In this document: in pieces, positions 30,514 through 39,778 of the stretch | How the letters are laid out: each line of letters opens with the position of its first letter | Position numbering within the stretch: the first letter of the stretch is position 1 | Source of the DNA: an uncultured Psychromonas sp. | Lineage (GTDB): Bacteria; Pseudomonadota; Gammaproteobacteria; Enterobacterales; Psychromonadaceae | Assembly: GCF_947489755.1 (NCBI RefSeq) | Contig: NZ_CANLFB010000004.1 | Location: 62,001 to 126,000, forward strand | DNA length: 64,000 bases | Reading direction: 5' to 3' | Notes under the pieces: model-generated | The model's database searches: none | What the model saw: only the letters and a program-made list of their open reading frames with translations | Told to the model about the DNA's origin: nothing | Translations under genes and position numbers: made by a program

Positions 30514-32544
30514 TTACCAATGATAGCGAGCATTAATCGCAATACTTCGTTCAATAATAGAGTCAGTACTTGATGATTCTGTAATAAACTGTTGTTTTTC
30601 ATCATGTAATAAATGACGACCAATAACAGAGAAACCTAACGCTTTAGTTGCCTGCCAACCAATGCGCAGATCACTGTCAACACCATCAGAGATTGAATAG
30701 TTGCCACTGGTGCTATCCCATTTACGTTCTGATGTGTAATAAAGGCGTAAATCTAACTCTACGGAATCACTTAAATCAACACTCCCCCAAATAGAAGCTT
30801 GGTGTTCAAGTGAACGATCTGCCACTAAAGAAATAACCTCATTACTAAATGAATTTTCAGCGTTATCTTTTAATTTAATGTCTATAAAACTATATGAAAA
30901 ACGTAAACGAGCATGACGAGTCATTTGCCAAGTCGCTAACCATTCAGTACCGTAACTGTATCCTTCTAAGTTATTATCAAGGTTAATGGGGATAACATAA
31001 AAAGTAGATCCATTCACATTTTTTATTTCTACATCGCCAATGTCATAACTTAGTAAATTATTATAAACGTTGTAAAAGGTAGTTATATCAAAGGATAAAG
31101 TAGAGGTAGGAAGCCAACGAAAACCAAGTTCATAGGCATTTAGTTCTTCAGATTGGAAATCATTATTACCCACAATTTGTAGTAAACCAGGTGTCGCTGT
31201 GGGATCAAATGCACTAGGCGGAATAACTTGTATATTAATTGTTGAATCACTTTCTACTTGAGAAGGAATTCTAACGGCACGTGAGATAGCCCCCCATAAT
31301 GTGACTCTATTCGATGGTACCCAGCTTAGTCTTATATTAGGTTGAATTTCTGTACTACTATTTGTATTGCCTTCAATTTTAGTACCAAATGTTAATGACA
31401 TATTTTGTTCTGGCAGCTCCCAAGTATCCTGAATAAATAAATTCCATATATCAAGGTTCTCAATTGAAGATGAGGTTGAGAAGTCAGCAGAACTTTCTAT
31501 ATCACTCTGACTCCAACGATACCCACCGCCCCAAATTAACTGATGGTTTTTAAAGGGAGTAAATTGGTGTTCTATTTCGATATTTAAAGTATTACGCGTT
31601 TCTTTAAGCTGGAGATCGTTGTGCTCATAGAAATCATAACTGGTACGAATATTTAACTCTGAGTCAATACTGGTTTTCATTCCCCAACGAGCGCCAATAT
31701 TACCGCCTATGAGATCAACGTCACGACTCTGAATTTCTGCTATATAAGGGTCTTCAAAATCCGATACAGAGAATTGTTGTCGAAGATCGTGTTTGTAAAT
31801 ATCACCTTGTAGCGTTAACCATTGGTCATGATCTAGTGCGAGATCAAACCGTAATCCCGTTTGTAGATACTTTCCTTCATTATCTTGATCATGGCCTGAC
31901 AGGTCTTTTGATTCTTCTAACTTCCTCGCATTAACATAAGCACGGAACTTAGTCTTTTCACTCAACTCTCCTCCTTGACTAGCGCCTATTCCCTGAGACT
32001 CATTACCCAAAGTGACAGAAAGTTCTCCTGCTTTTTTACCGGTGGCTTCTTTAGTAATGATATTAATGACTCCATTAACAGCATTAGTCCCCCATAATGT
32101 TGCACCAGGTCCTCGAATCACTTCAATACGCTTAATATCAGACATTAAGTAGTTCAAACTTTCCCAGTAAACACCTGATGAGGTAGGCGTATAAATACTG
32201 CGACCATCAATCATAACTAAGAGTTTATTGGCAAATCGTCCGTTGAACCCTCTAATGCTGACTGCCCATTTATTCGAATCGATTTTTGCAACATCAACGC
32301 CAGGTACTAAAAATAATGCTTCAGGAATACTAGTCGCACCAGTTCGACGAATCTCTTCTTCTGTAACAACATAAATCGCCGCTGCTGCTTCTGACAGTTT
32401 TTCATTTTTCTTACTAACTGAAGTGACTTCGATTTTCATTAACTCATCAAAATCAATATCCGTAAAATCTTGTTCACTATTATCAGCATAGCTATAAAAT
32501 GGGAGCAACGTTAACGAGAGAGCTAAACATTTGATGTAATTCAT
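30514..32544 (-). CDS. TonB-dependent outer-membrane receptor
   Basis: 676 aa. Signal peptide (cleavage near SYADNS), a short N-terminal segment with a VTSVSKK TonB-box-like stretch, then the plug domain (about 50-160: IPEALFLVPGVDV, IRGFNGRFANKLLVMIDG, IEVIRGPGATLWG, GVINIITK) and a 22-strand-type barrel ending in Trp. First gene of the signalling operon (22 nt to the YfiR-like gene). Substrate unknown. Being encoded with YfiR and a kinase suggests it imports or senses the cue. AAGGAAG ribosome site. Confidence 0.92.
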   Translation of the reverse strand: MNYIKCLALSLTLLPFYSYADNSEQDFTDIDFDELMKIEVTSVSKKNEKLSEAAAAIYVVTEEEIRRTGATSIPEALFLVPGVDVAKIDSNKWAVSIRGFNGRFANKLLVMIDGRSIYTPTSSGVYWESLNYLMSDIKRIEVIRGPGATLWGTNAVNGVINIITKEATGKKAGELSVTLGNESQGIGASQGGELSEKTKFRAYVNARKLEESKDLSGHDQDNEGKYLQTGLRFDLALDHDQWLTLQGDIYKHDLRQQFSVSDFEDPYIAEIQSRDVDLIGGNIGARWGMKTSIDSELNIRTSYDFYEHNDLQLKETRNTLNIEIEHQFTPFKNHQLIWGGGYRWSQSDIESSADFSTSSSIENLDIWNLFIQDTWELPEQNMSLTFGTKIEGNTNSSTEIQPNIRLSWVPSNRVTLWGAISRAVRIPSQVESDSTINIQVIPPSAFDPTATPGLLQIVGNNDFQSEELNAYELGFRWLPTSTLSFDITTFYNVYNNLLSYDIGDVEIKNVNGSTFYVIPINLDNNLEGYSYGTEWLATWQMTRHARLRFSYSFIDIKLKDNAENSFSNEVISLVADRSLEHQASIWGSVDLSDSVELDLRLYYTSERKWDSTSGNYSISDGVDSDLRIGWQATKALGFSVIGRHLLHDEKQQFITESSSTDSIIERSIAINARYHW

Positions 32545-32964
32545 ACACTTCCTTTTGATGAATATTTCTCAATATAAGACTTTAAATATAGAGCGGTATA
32601 GAGATAAGTAAAATCGATACTGTCAATCTAGTTATCGATTTACTAAATGCTTATTTAATAGATTAAGATTTATCCTTTAAACAAAATCTATTCTGCACTG
32701 TTGTGAACTGTAGCGTTGAGACACAAACCCAAAATTAACCATAAAGTGGTACTTTAAAGGTTAATGTCTGATCAAGCAATAATATCTATTCTTTAATGAA
32801 AGATGGATTATTTAATAGGGAGTAGCTTCGTTATAGGCAGAGAGAAGAATGTTAGGTTAAATTTAGTGAGGTAATTTTTCGATTAATAAACATTTTGAAA
32901 GAGTAAAAAAGGCTTTAGCTATCTCTACGTTAATTATATTTTTAATTGTCTTCATTCAAAATAT
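32545..32964. other. Promoter region of the TonB/YfiR/kinase operon
   Basis: No gene. It contains one imperfect inverted repeat, AGTAAAATCGAT (32607-32618) / ATCGATTTACT (32634-32644), 63-100 nt upstream of the receptor start. It could be a regulator site. No Fur box was recognised. Confidence 0.45.
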
Positions 32965-33363
32965 TTAACTAACTTCGTTCAAACTTTTTAAAACGAGGCA
33001 ATCCTCAGTTTCATCAACATCACAACTATCTATCATTGTTAGTAGTTGTTGTTCTAGCGTTTTTAATTGCTCTATCTTATTTCTGACATCAGCTAAATGA
33101 TGCTGAGCGACGTCGTGTGCCTGATGCGCATCGTGATGCTGGCAATCTTGTAAATGAATCAATTGTTTGATTTCATCAAGGCTAAAACCTAATGCACGAC
33201 TATGTCTTATAAAATGTAAGCGTTGGCATTGTTGGCTGGTATAACGACGCTGATTACCTGCACTGCGTTGTGCTTTATCTAATAAACCAATCTCTTCATA
33301 ATAGCGAATAGTCGGTACTTTACATTGCGTTTCTTTACTTAATTGACCAATTGAATACACCAT
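32965..33363 (-). CDS. MerR-family metal-responsive activator (ZntR/CadR-like)
   Basis: 132 aa. Residues 1-70 form the winged-helix DNA-binding domain (IGQLSKETQCKVPTIRYYEE, RRYTSQQCQRLHFIRHSRALGFSLDEI). A long dimerisation helix follows, then a C-terminal metal loop with Cys114 and Cys122 (C-x7-C). Cys74 and a His-rich run (QHHDAHQAHD) lie at the start of the dimer helix. C-x7-C matches CueR spacing, but the Cys/His in the dimer region and the CDF partner favour a divalent ion (Zn, Cd, Co). Divergent from the transporter, sharing the promoter at 33398-33428. Confidence 0.88.
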   Translation of the reverse strand: MVYSIGQLSKETQCKVPTIRYYEEIGLLDKAQRSAGNQRRYTSQQCQRLHFIRHSRALGFSLDEIKQLIHLQDCQHHDAHQAHDVAQHHLADVRNKIEQLKTLEQQLLTMIDSCDVDETEDCLVLKSLNEVS

Positions 33364-33397
33364 TGACTACTTATCCTCGATTATTTTCAAAAAATGC

Positions 33398-33428
33398 TTG
33401 AACCTCTAGTTACTAGAGCTTGTATATT
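33398..33428 (+). promoter_or_regulatory. MerR-type promoter/operator for the CDF transporter
   Basis: -35 TTGAAC (33398-33403), -10 TATATT (33423-33428), spacer exactly 19 bp instead of 17, filled by the perfect dyad CTCTAGT-T-ACTAGAG (33404-33418). This is the standard geometry of promoters that MerR proteins untwist when metal binds. The transporter ATG is 40 nt downstream with an AAGAGG site. Confidence 0.9.
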
Positions 33429-33468
33429 GTCACTATAAAGTAATTATTCAATAGAAAAGAGGTATTTT

Positions 33469-34158
33469 ATGGCAGGTTGTTGTAACCACGAAGCAGATTT
33501 CACCGGTATGGACCCAATGTATAAACGTATTTTAATTATCGTTTTACTGATTAATGCCATTATGTTTTTTGTTGAAATGATTGCAGGTGTGAAGTCAAAC
33601 TCACAAGCTTTGCAAGCTGATGCATTAGATTTCCTAGGCGATACACTCACCTACGGTATTAGCTTTTGGGCAATTGGCAAATCATTAACATTACGTAGTA
33701 ACGTCGCTTTATTTAAAGGCTATAGCTTACTGCTAATGGCAATATATGTTTTATCCTCGACCTTATATAAGTTCTGGTTTATAGCAACGCCTGATGCTGG
33801 GATCATGGGTAGCATTGCAATATTAGCTTTTGCTGCCAATGTAGTGAGTGTACTACTGTTAATGAAATATAAAGATGGAGATGCCAATGTACGTTCAGTG
33901 TGGCTATGCAGTCGTAATGATGCCATTGGTAACTTAGTGGTGTTGATTGCGGCTTCCGGGGTATGGGTTACCGACAGTGCGTTACCTGACTTAATTGTAG
34001 CGGCATTTTTAGCCACACTTTTCTTAAGCTCTGCAAAACAGATTATTCAGCAAGCGAATCAAGAAAAGAAATTACAAGCATCACATGAACATGAACATGA
34101 ACATGAACCACACAATGATAGCTGTGCTGTAAAATCGAAAGAGCACGATCATCAATAA
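33469..34158 (+). CDS. Cation-diffusion-facilitator family metal exporter
   Basis: 229 aa. N-terminal metal-binding run MAGCCNHEAD, then about six membrane segments starting at residue 21. The first intramembrane site is QALQADALDFLGD (D-x-x-x-D on helix 2) and the second is CSRNDAIGNLVV on helix 5. The C-terminus is short and His-rich (HEHEHEHEPHN and EHDHQ) instead of the usual folded cytoplasmic domain. Exports a divalent cation by proton antiport. Controlled by the adjacent MerR protein. Confidence 0.88.
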   Translation: MAGCCNHEADFTGMDPMYKRILIIVLLINAIMFFVEMIAGVKSNSQALQADALDFLGDTLTYGISFWAIGKSLTLRSNVALFKGYSLLLMAIYVLSSTLYKFWFIATPDAGIMGSIAILAFAANVVSVLLLMKYKDGDANVRSVWLCSRNDAIGNLVVLIAASGVWVTDSALPDLIVAAFLATLFLSSAKQIIQQANQEKKLQASHEHEHEHEPHNDSCAVKSKEHDHQ

Positions 34159-34217
34159 TATTAAGTTGATGCAGGTCTATCCACCCTACTTCAATTATTA
34201 ACCACTCACTATTTACT

Positions 34218-34247
34218 CCCTATTCAGAGTGCATTCATTGAATAGGG
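34218..34247. repeat. Inverted repeat after the CDF gene
   Basis: CCCTATTCA (34218-34226) / TGAATAGGG (34239-34247), 12-nt loop, no T tract. It is 60 nt after the stop. Likely an mRNA 3'-end hairpin. Confidence 0.45.
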
Positions 34248-34384
34248 ATCCTCATTTATGCATGAATTTATAACCAGATCACTGAATTCAAACAGCTAAT
34301 TAAAACATAAGTTTACAAAAAATTAACATGCACTTATTATCTTAATTTGCCACAATCAATTATCTTTTTTTGAAAGGCTTATTT

Positions 34385-35017
34385 ATGTTACCTATTTTAT
34401 ATTCATTTCGACGTTGTCCTTATGCAATGCGTGCAAGACTCGCGATTGCCATTAGTGAACAAGAAGTGCGATTAAGAGAAATAGTATTAAAGCACAAGCC
34501 GGCTGAACTATTAGCCATTTCACCAAATAAAACCATTCCAGTACTACAAATAAATAATCAAGATGTATTAGATGAAAGTTTAGAAATAATGGTATGGGCT
34601 TTAAGCAAGAATGATCCACAATATTGGCTTAACGATTCGTTACCAGAGATGTTGTCTCTTATCGACAATAATGATTATGAATTTAAATCTTGGTTGGATA
34701 AATATAAGTACGCTGATAGATTTCCAGAATATGATCAAGCCTATTATCGAGATCAAGCAGAAGATTTCTTAATGATATTGGAATCTCGTTTACAAAAACA
34801 AACTTATTTATTTGCAAATCATATCACTTTAGCGGATACGGCTATTTTCCCTTTTATTCGACAATTTGCTAGTGTAGATAAAAAGTGGTTTGAACAAAGT
34901 CCCTATTTACGAGTCCAAGAATGGTTAACGGAATTAGTCAATGGTGACCTGTTTATAAACTGTATGAAGAAATATCCAACCTGGCTTGAGTCAGGCGAAG
35001 ACATTTTATTCCCTTAA
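34385..35017 (+). CDS. Glutathione S-transferase family protein (GrxB/omega-like)
   Basis: 210 aa. The thioredoxin-like domain begins YSFRRCPYAMRARLAI, with a single active-site-type Cys, then SPNKTIPVLQI and the ESLEIMVWAL helix. The C-terminal domain includes ITLADTAIFPFIRQF. The CPYA motif suggests thiol-transferase activity rather than classical conjugation. ATG 34385 is chosen over the upstream TTG because GAAAGG lies 7 nt before it. Monocistronic. Confidence 0.87.
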   Translation: MLPILYSFRRCPYAMRARLAIAISEQEVRLREIVLKHKPAELLAISPNKTIPVLQINNQDVLDESLEIMVWALSKNDPQYWLNDSLPEMLSLIDNNDYEFKSWLDKYKYADRFPEYDQAYYRDQAEDFLMILESRLQKQTYLFANHITLADTAIFPFIRQFASVDKKWFEQSPYLRVQEWLTELVNGDLFINCMKKYPTWLESGEDILFP

Positions 35018-35101
35018 CCAAATGTTAACTTTAATTTCATTATGTTATTAAATCGAACGCTAAAAAGTAATCATTAATAAGTTTTAATCATGGAAGAAAT
35101 A

Positions 35102-35617
35102 ATGACTAAATATAATTCAACAGCAAAATCATTTCATTGGTTATCAGCCATTTTAGTTATTGGGTTATTTGCAGCCGGATATTGGATGGTCGATCTTAGT
35201 TATTATAGTGAATGGTATCAAACTGCACCGTACTGGCATAAGTCAGTGGGGTTATGCTTTGTAGCGATCACACTAGCAAGGTTGATATGGAAACTTCTAT
35301 CAACGGCACCACCGATAGAAGGCGCTGCTTTTGAAAAGAAAGCAGCTAGTTATGCACATTATTTTATCTATATTTTGCTATTTACTATGTTTTTATCTGG
35401 TTATTTAATATCAACGGCGGATGGCCGCGGCATTGAAGTCTTTAATTGGTTTGAAGTACCTGGGTTAGGTTCTTTTATTGAAAACCAAGAAGATCTTGCA
35501 GGACAAGTTCACGAGTATGCCGCTTATGTATTAATCGGATTATCAAGCTTACATGCGCTTGCAGCGTTGAAACATCATTTTATCAATAAAGATAATACGC
35601 TTAAAAAAATGCTTTAA
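35102..35617 (+). CDS. Cytochrome b561 (YceJ-like)
   Basis: About 171 aa, four membrane helices. Haem-ligand histidines sit in FHWLSA (helix 1), WHKSVG (start of helix 2), YAHYFIY (helix 3) and VHEYAAY (helix 4). A di-haem b-type cytochrome that moves electrons from quinol to a periplasmic acceptor. ATG 35102 is preferred because GGAAG precedes it. Fifty nt upstream of a yceI-like gene; the same pairing exists in E. coli (yceJ-yceI). Confidence 0.9.
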   Translation: MTKYNSTAKSFHWLSAILVIGLFAAGYWMVDLSYYSEWYQTAPYWHKSVGLCFVAITLARLIWKLLSTAPPIEGAAFEKKAASYAHYFIYILLFTMFLSGYLISTADGRGIEVFNWFEVPGLGSFIENQEDLAGQVHEYAAYVLIGLSSLHALAALKHHFINKDNTLKKML

Positions 35618-35667
35618 ATTATTTCAAACCATGCTCTACGTTAACTTTACTCAACAAGGAAAATACC

Positions 35668-36231
35668 ATGAAAAAAGTACTCTTCGCGTCAGCTTTAAGC
35701 GCAGCAATAGCATTACCAATGACCGCAACTGCAGCAGACTATAAAGTTGATACAACACATGCTTTTGTTAACTTCAAAGTTAGTCACTTAGGCTATAGCT
35801 TTATCCAAGGCCGTTTTAATACATTCGATGGCAAATTCAGTTACGATGAAAAAAATGTAGCGGCATCTTCAGTAACAATAAACGTTGATACAACCAGTTT
35901 AGATTCAAACCATGCTGAACGTGACAAACACCTTAAAGGTGATAATTACATTGATGCAGGTAAATTCTCTACCGCTAAATTTGTTAGTACCGGTGTTGCA
36001 GAGAAAGCAGATGGTGGTTTAACAATTACTGGTAATATGACATTCCATGGTATGACTAAACCAGTAGTGGTTGATGCTAAAGTGATTGGCCAAGGTGATG
36101 ATCCATGGGGTAATTACCGTACAGGCTTAGAAGGTACAATGCGCCTAGAATTAGCTGATTTCGGTATGAATGTTAAAGGCGCATCAACTTACGCTGATTT
36201 AGACATCGTATTAGAAGGTATTCGTCAGTAA
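35668..36231 (+). CDS. YceI-family periplasmic lipid-binding protein
   Basis: 187 aa with a signal peptide cleaved near ATAADYKV. YceI fold signatures: DTTHAFVNFKVSHLGYSFIQGRF, SLDSNHAERDKHLKG (conserved DxxxxxRDxHL), and MTFHGMTKPV. An eight-stranded lipocalin-like barrel that binds polyisoprenoids in homologues. Co-transcribed with the cytochrome b561 gene. AAGGAAA ribosome site; terminator directly downstream. Confidence 0.93.
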   Translation: MKKVLFASALSAAIALPMTATAADYKVDTTHAFVNFKVSHLGYSFIQGRFNTFDGKFSYDEKNVAASSVTINVDTTSLDSNHAERDKHLKGDNYIDAGKFSTAKFVSTGVAEKADGGLTITGNMTFHGMTKPVVVDAKVIGQGDDPWGNYRTGLEGTMRLELADFGMNVKGASTYADLDIVLEGIRQ

Positions 36232-36256
36232 TCTAAAATAGATTCAATGACATAAT

Positions 36257-36294
36257 GAAAGCAGCAACTGAAAGTGTTCTGTTGTTGCTTTTTT
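36257..36294 (+). terminator. Terminator of the b561-yceI operon
   Basis: AAGCAGCAAC (36259-36268) pairs with GTTGTTGCTT (36281-36290, one G-U) and is followed by TTTT. Loop of 12 nt. The rest of the gap to the dGTPase gene holds nothing I recognise. Confidence 0.75.
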
Positions 36295-36561
36295 ATAGGT
36301 ACATTATTACAACAAAAATACTTATTTAATTTATCCCAAATTCGCTACACCGGTGTTTTTCAAGACAGTTGGCACTCGTGACCAAATCCGCCTTATTAAC
36401 TATCCAATTTAGTTTTCAGTTTAGTTATCAAAGCTGAATGAAAAAATAGCCTTTCCAGCCCTTTTAGATTTCCTATTACAGTAACGACAACAACTTAGCT
36501 GTATTTTTCAACCTAAAAACACGTTACACTTTTTATGTGATTAGCAAACTAGGGTGACTAT

Positions 36562-37998
36562 ATGAATTTAGAGAAAAGCACAGATACCGTTAATACTATC
36601 GATGGCATCAATGATGCAACAGAGCATAACAATCACAATACATCACCTCTATTTGTTTCAGACAAATGGCTGGAGCGTTTAACCGCTGAGCCTAATAAAA
36701 ATAGACGACTTGACCAGCGTAGTGTCTTTCAACGAGATAAAGCGCGTGTGTTACATTCAGCCGCCTTCAGACGATTACAGTCAAAAACACAAATTCATAA
36801 TAATGGCTTAAGTGATTTTTATCGTACTCGGTTAACGCATTCTTTAGAAGTCGCTCAAATTGGGTCGGGTATTATTGCGAATTTAAAACAGATACAACCT
36901 GAATTTAAACCTTTATTACCGGGTTATAATTTGATTGAAACTATTTGCTTAAGTCATGATATTGGCCACCCACCTTTTGGGCATGGTGGTGAAACAGCGC
37001 TTAATTACATGATGATTAAACATGGCGGTTTCGAAGGTAATGGGCAAACATTTAGAATATTAACGCAGCTTGAACAATACACGGAGCATAATGGCATGAA
37101 CTTAACACGCCGTAGCCTATTAGGGATATTGAAGTACCCTTTATGTTTAAGCGAATTAAGCACAGATTACCCTGATCAAACAGTACGGAATTTTCGCCAA
37201 TTAAAAACCGATGAATGGATGCCTGCAAAAGGTATTTATGATCATGACAAAGCATTACTTGAGTCAGTGCTATCACCGTTATGTGAAAGTGATCGTAAGT
37301 TATTTGCCAGCACCAGAACACCTGATGCAAATATCAAACAACATTTAAAATCAAAATATAAGTCTTTTGATTGCTCAATCATGGAAATTGCTGATGATAT
37401 TGCTTACGGAGTGCATGACCTGGAAGATGCGATTGCCATGGGCATTATCAACAAAGCATTATGGGAAGAAAAAGTAGTCCCTCAATTAGCCGATATTGAA
37501 GGTTTTTGCCTAAAAGAACAATTATCAGAATTAACAGATAACCTTTTTTCTTCACAACACTTTAAGCGAAAGGATGCGATTGGCTCTTTAGTTAATGCAT
37601 TGATTACTTCTATTACCATTCAACGTGTTAATAAACAATTTAAAGAGCCATTATTAGCTTATAACGCTTATTTAGAGCCGTCTATGTATCAAGCATTAGA
37701 AATTCTAAAAAGTTTTGTATTGAAGTACGTCATTCAAAGCCCTGACTTACAGATTTTAGAGTATCGCGGACAACAAATTGTGATGGAGTTATTTGAAGCC
37801 TTTGAGTCTGGCCCGTTACGCTTTCTGCCAGAGCGAGCAAAAGCCTTATGGACAGCACATAGCGGCGATGTTTCTCGTCAACAACGTGTGATTGCAGATT
37901 ATATTTCAAGCCTAACCGATAATCATGCGTTACGATTACACGCTAGCCTATTTAGCAGTAACCAAACATCACCTATGATTGGTGAACATGCTTTTTAA
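36562..37998 (+). CDS. dgt: dGTP triphosphohydrolase-family protein
   Basis: 478 aa HD-domain phosphohydrolase. Metal-binding residues: His in RLTHSLEVAQI (about 93), the HD pair in CLSHDIGHPPFGHGGE, and Asp in EIADDIAYGVHDLEDA. The N-terminal ~30 residues are low-complexity and not part of the fold; RRLDQRSVFQRDKARVLHSAAFRRLQ is the family start. It splits dNTPs into nucleoside plus triphosphate. Homologues in E. coli and Shewanella-type bacteria have been shown to starve phages of dNTPs, so a defensive role is possible. AGGGTGA ribosome site. Confidence 0.9.
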   Translation: MNLEKSTDTVNTIDGINDATEHNNHNTSPLFVSDKWLERLTAEPNKNRRLDQRSVFQRDKARVLHSAAFRRLQSKTQIHNNGLSDFYRTRLTHSLEVAQIGSGIIANLKQIQPEFKPLLPGYNLIETICLSHDIGHPPFGHGGETALNYMMIKHGGFEGNGQTFRILTQLEQYTEHNGMNLTRRSLLGILKYPLCLSELSTDYPDQTVRNFRQLKTDEWMPAKGIYDHDKALLESVLSPLCESDRKLFASTRTPDANIKQHLKSKYKSFDCSIMEIADDIAYGVHDLEDAIAMGIINKALWEEKVVPQLADIEGFCLKEQLSELTDNLFSSQHFKRKDAIGSLVNALITSITIQRVNKQFKEPLLAYNAYLEPSMYQALEILKSFVLKYVIQSPDLQILEYRGQQIVMELFEAFESGPLRFLPERAKALWTAHSGDVSRQQRVIADYISSLTDNHALRLHASLFSSNQTSPMIGEHAF

Positions 37999-38014
37999 TA
38001 GAGTGGTTTAGCTA

Positions 38015-38046
38015 TAAAAAACGGCGCTTAATAGCGTCGTTTTTTG
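38015..38046 (+). terminator. Terminator of the dGTPase gene
   Basis: ACGGCGCT (38021-38028) / AGCGTCGT (38033-38040), TAAT loop, A tract before and TTTTT after. Confidence 0.85.
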
Positions 38047-38151
38047 CTTAATTCGTTTACTTTTAATAAGTCGTTTTATCGTCATTGTTTTATTGTAAGT
38101 TATTGGATACCCTACAATAACTTAATCCCTTTTATGAAAGGATATTGAACA

Positions 38152-38784
38152 ATGAAAACCATTCTGTGCTTTGGCGACTCCAACACGTGGGGATATTCTC
38201 CTTCCCTAGCGCGACGCTATAATGAATCTGAACGATGGACCTTGTTACTGCAATCCCAATTACCGAATGAATATAGAATCATTGAAGAAGGGTTAAATAG
38301 CCGTACTACTGTATTTGAAGACCCATTTGAAGCTGGTAAAAAAGGATTAGATTATCTACTTCCTTGTTTAGGAAGCCACCATCCAGACTTGATAATCATT
38401 ATGCTGGGGACAAACGATTTAAAATCCAGATTTAATGTCACCGCAAGTGATATCTCTAAAGGAGCAGCACGATTAGTTGAGGTTGCTAAAAATTTCAATC
38501 CTGGCTTTATGAACAAATCGCCTGACGTGTTATTGATTTCCCCTGCACAGGTATTGGAACTAGATAATGGCAAAGAAGGCTGGGATGGTGCGCAAGCTAA
38601 ATCCGAACAGTTTGCTCACTATTATAAATTACGCGCAACGGAATTGGGTTGTCACTTTTTAGATGCCGCGAAGTTCATCAAACCTTGCAAAAAAGAAGGA
38701 ATACATTGGCTTCCTGAAGAGCATATAAAACTAGCCAATAAATTGAGCCAATTGATCCCAACGATATTACCACTGGACGAATGA
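38152..38784 (+). CDS. SGNH/GDSL-family hydrolase
   Basis: 210 aa, cytosolic (no signal peptide). Block I FGDSNTWGY (nucleophile Ser10), block III IIIMLGTNDLK, and block V EEHIKLA with the catalytic Asp/His pair near the C-terminus (IHWLPEEHI). Resembles arylesterase-type acylhydrolases. Likely cleaves small esters; substrate unknown. AAGGA ribosome site. Alone between a terminator and an unrelated minus-strand gene. Confidence 0.88.
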   Translation: MKTILCFGDSNTWGYSPSLARRYNESERWTLLLQSQLPNEYRIIEEGLNSRTTVFEDPFEAGKKGLDYLLPCLGSHHPDLIIIMLGTNDLKSRFNVTASDISKGAARLVEVAKNFNPGFMNKSPDVLLISPAQVLELDNGKEGWDGAQAKSEQFAHYYKLRATELGCHFLDAAKFIKPCKKEGIHWLPEEHIKLANKLSQLIPTILPLDE

Positions 38785-38993
38785 AAGCTAGCTCAGCAGT
38801 GCAGGTTCAACTTAGCGCCCAGTTAAACAATAAAACTGAGTAAAAAAACAAAACCATCTATGTATGCTTTCTTGACCGTTTTTGAGGCGTTAAGGCGCTA
38901 ACCTACTTTCTTCTTCATTAGGAAATGGAAAGTAGGAAGTAATACTTAATTATTTACAGGATCTGCAAAAGGTAAATCCTGTTTGCACTATTT

Positions 38994-39281
38994 TCACTTA
39001 AGGATCGAAATACAATCAATTTCATTTACAGTATTAGCATTAGTGCGTTCAATTATTTTCACTAACGCCGATTGAATAGCTTCATCTTCTCGGACATCAC
39101 TTTCACTCGAAAATGTTTGCTCTTGTGGTTTGGCCTTCTCATCCGAAGTAAACGAAATGATGACTTGAGTTGCACAATCCGATATTTTACCAAAATACTC
39201 TAGTGAAATCAGAGGATAACCATTAAACCCTTTCTTAACTTGCTTTGCGATACGTTTCTTTGCTTTGTCTATATTCATCAT
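38994..39281 (-). CDS. Conserved small protein of unknown function
   Basis: 95 aa (start ATG 39281 or the next ATG; AAGGA spacing slightly favours the second). Basic N-terminus KAKKRIAKQVKKGFNGYP, then a beta-rich part LISLEYFG, CATQVIISF. I believe similar sequences occur in marine gammaproteobacteria, but I cannot name the family. No signal peptide. No operon partners. Confidence 0.6.
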   Translation of the reverse strand: MMNIDKAKKRIAKQVKKGFNGYPLISLEYFGKISDCATQVIISFTSDEKAKPQEQTFSSESDVREDEAIQSALVKIIERTNANTVNEIDCISILK

Positions 39282-39778
39282 TTAATCCTTGTGCGAGTCA
39301 AACTAGCAAAGTAAATTGCTTAATATAAGTAAATATAACTGCTTTAATAACGATAAGCGCAATCACACTAATCAGCAGGTCTATTTTACTTGTTAAAATA
39401 ACTTATTTTTTCGTTATCAGCTCCTAAAAAAACCATTAAAGAATTAATATCTTTTGGTTAATTCTCCGACAGACGATGAGTGAAGTTAATCTACGAAAGG
39501 GCTCAACTTACGCATTAAACTAAATCATTACTCTGTGCAAATTTAGCTCACTTATTTAATATAATGAGTTTAACTCGAACCTAAAGCGAGTAAAAAACGA
39601 TATAAACCAGCACCAATAAATAAAAGCATATTACGATAAATCGCTCATTAAAAATAATTTATAAAAATTGAAGCGCAGGCGTTAAGTTACTTTACTGTCG
39701 AACAATAAAATAAGTAATACTTTTATAACTTAATGCTTTTATACTTTCGCACCTTCATATTTTTATTCATTTAATGAG
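39282..39778. other. Intergenic region, nothing recognised
   Basis: About 500 bp between the small unknown gene and the MbaA-like gene. No open frame with coding character, no strong hairpin, no repeat noticed. Confidence 0.5.
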
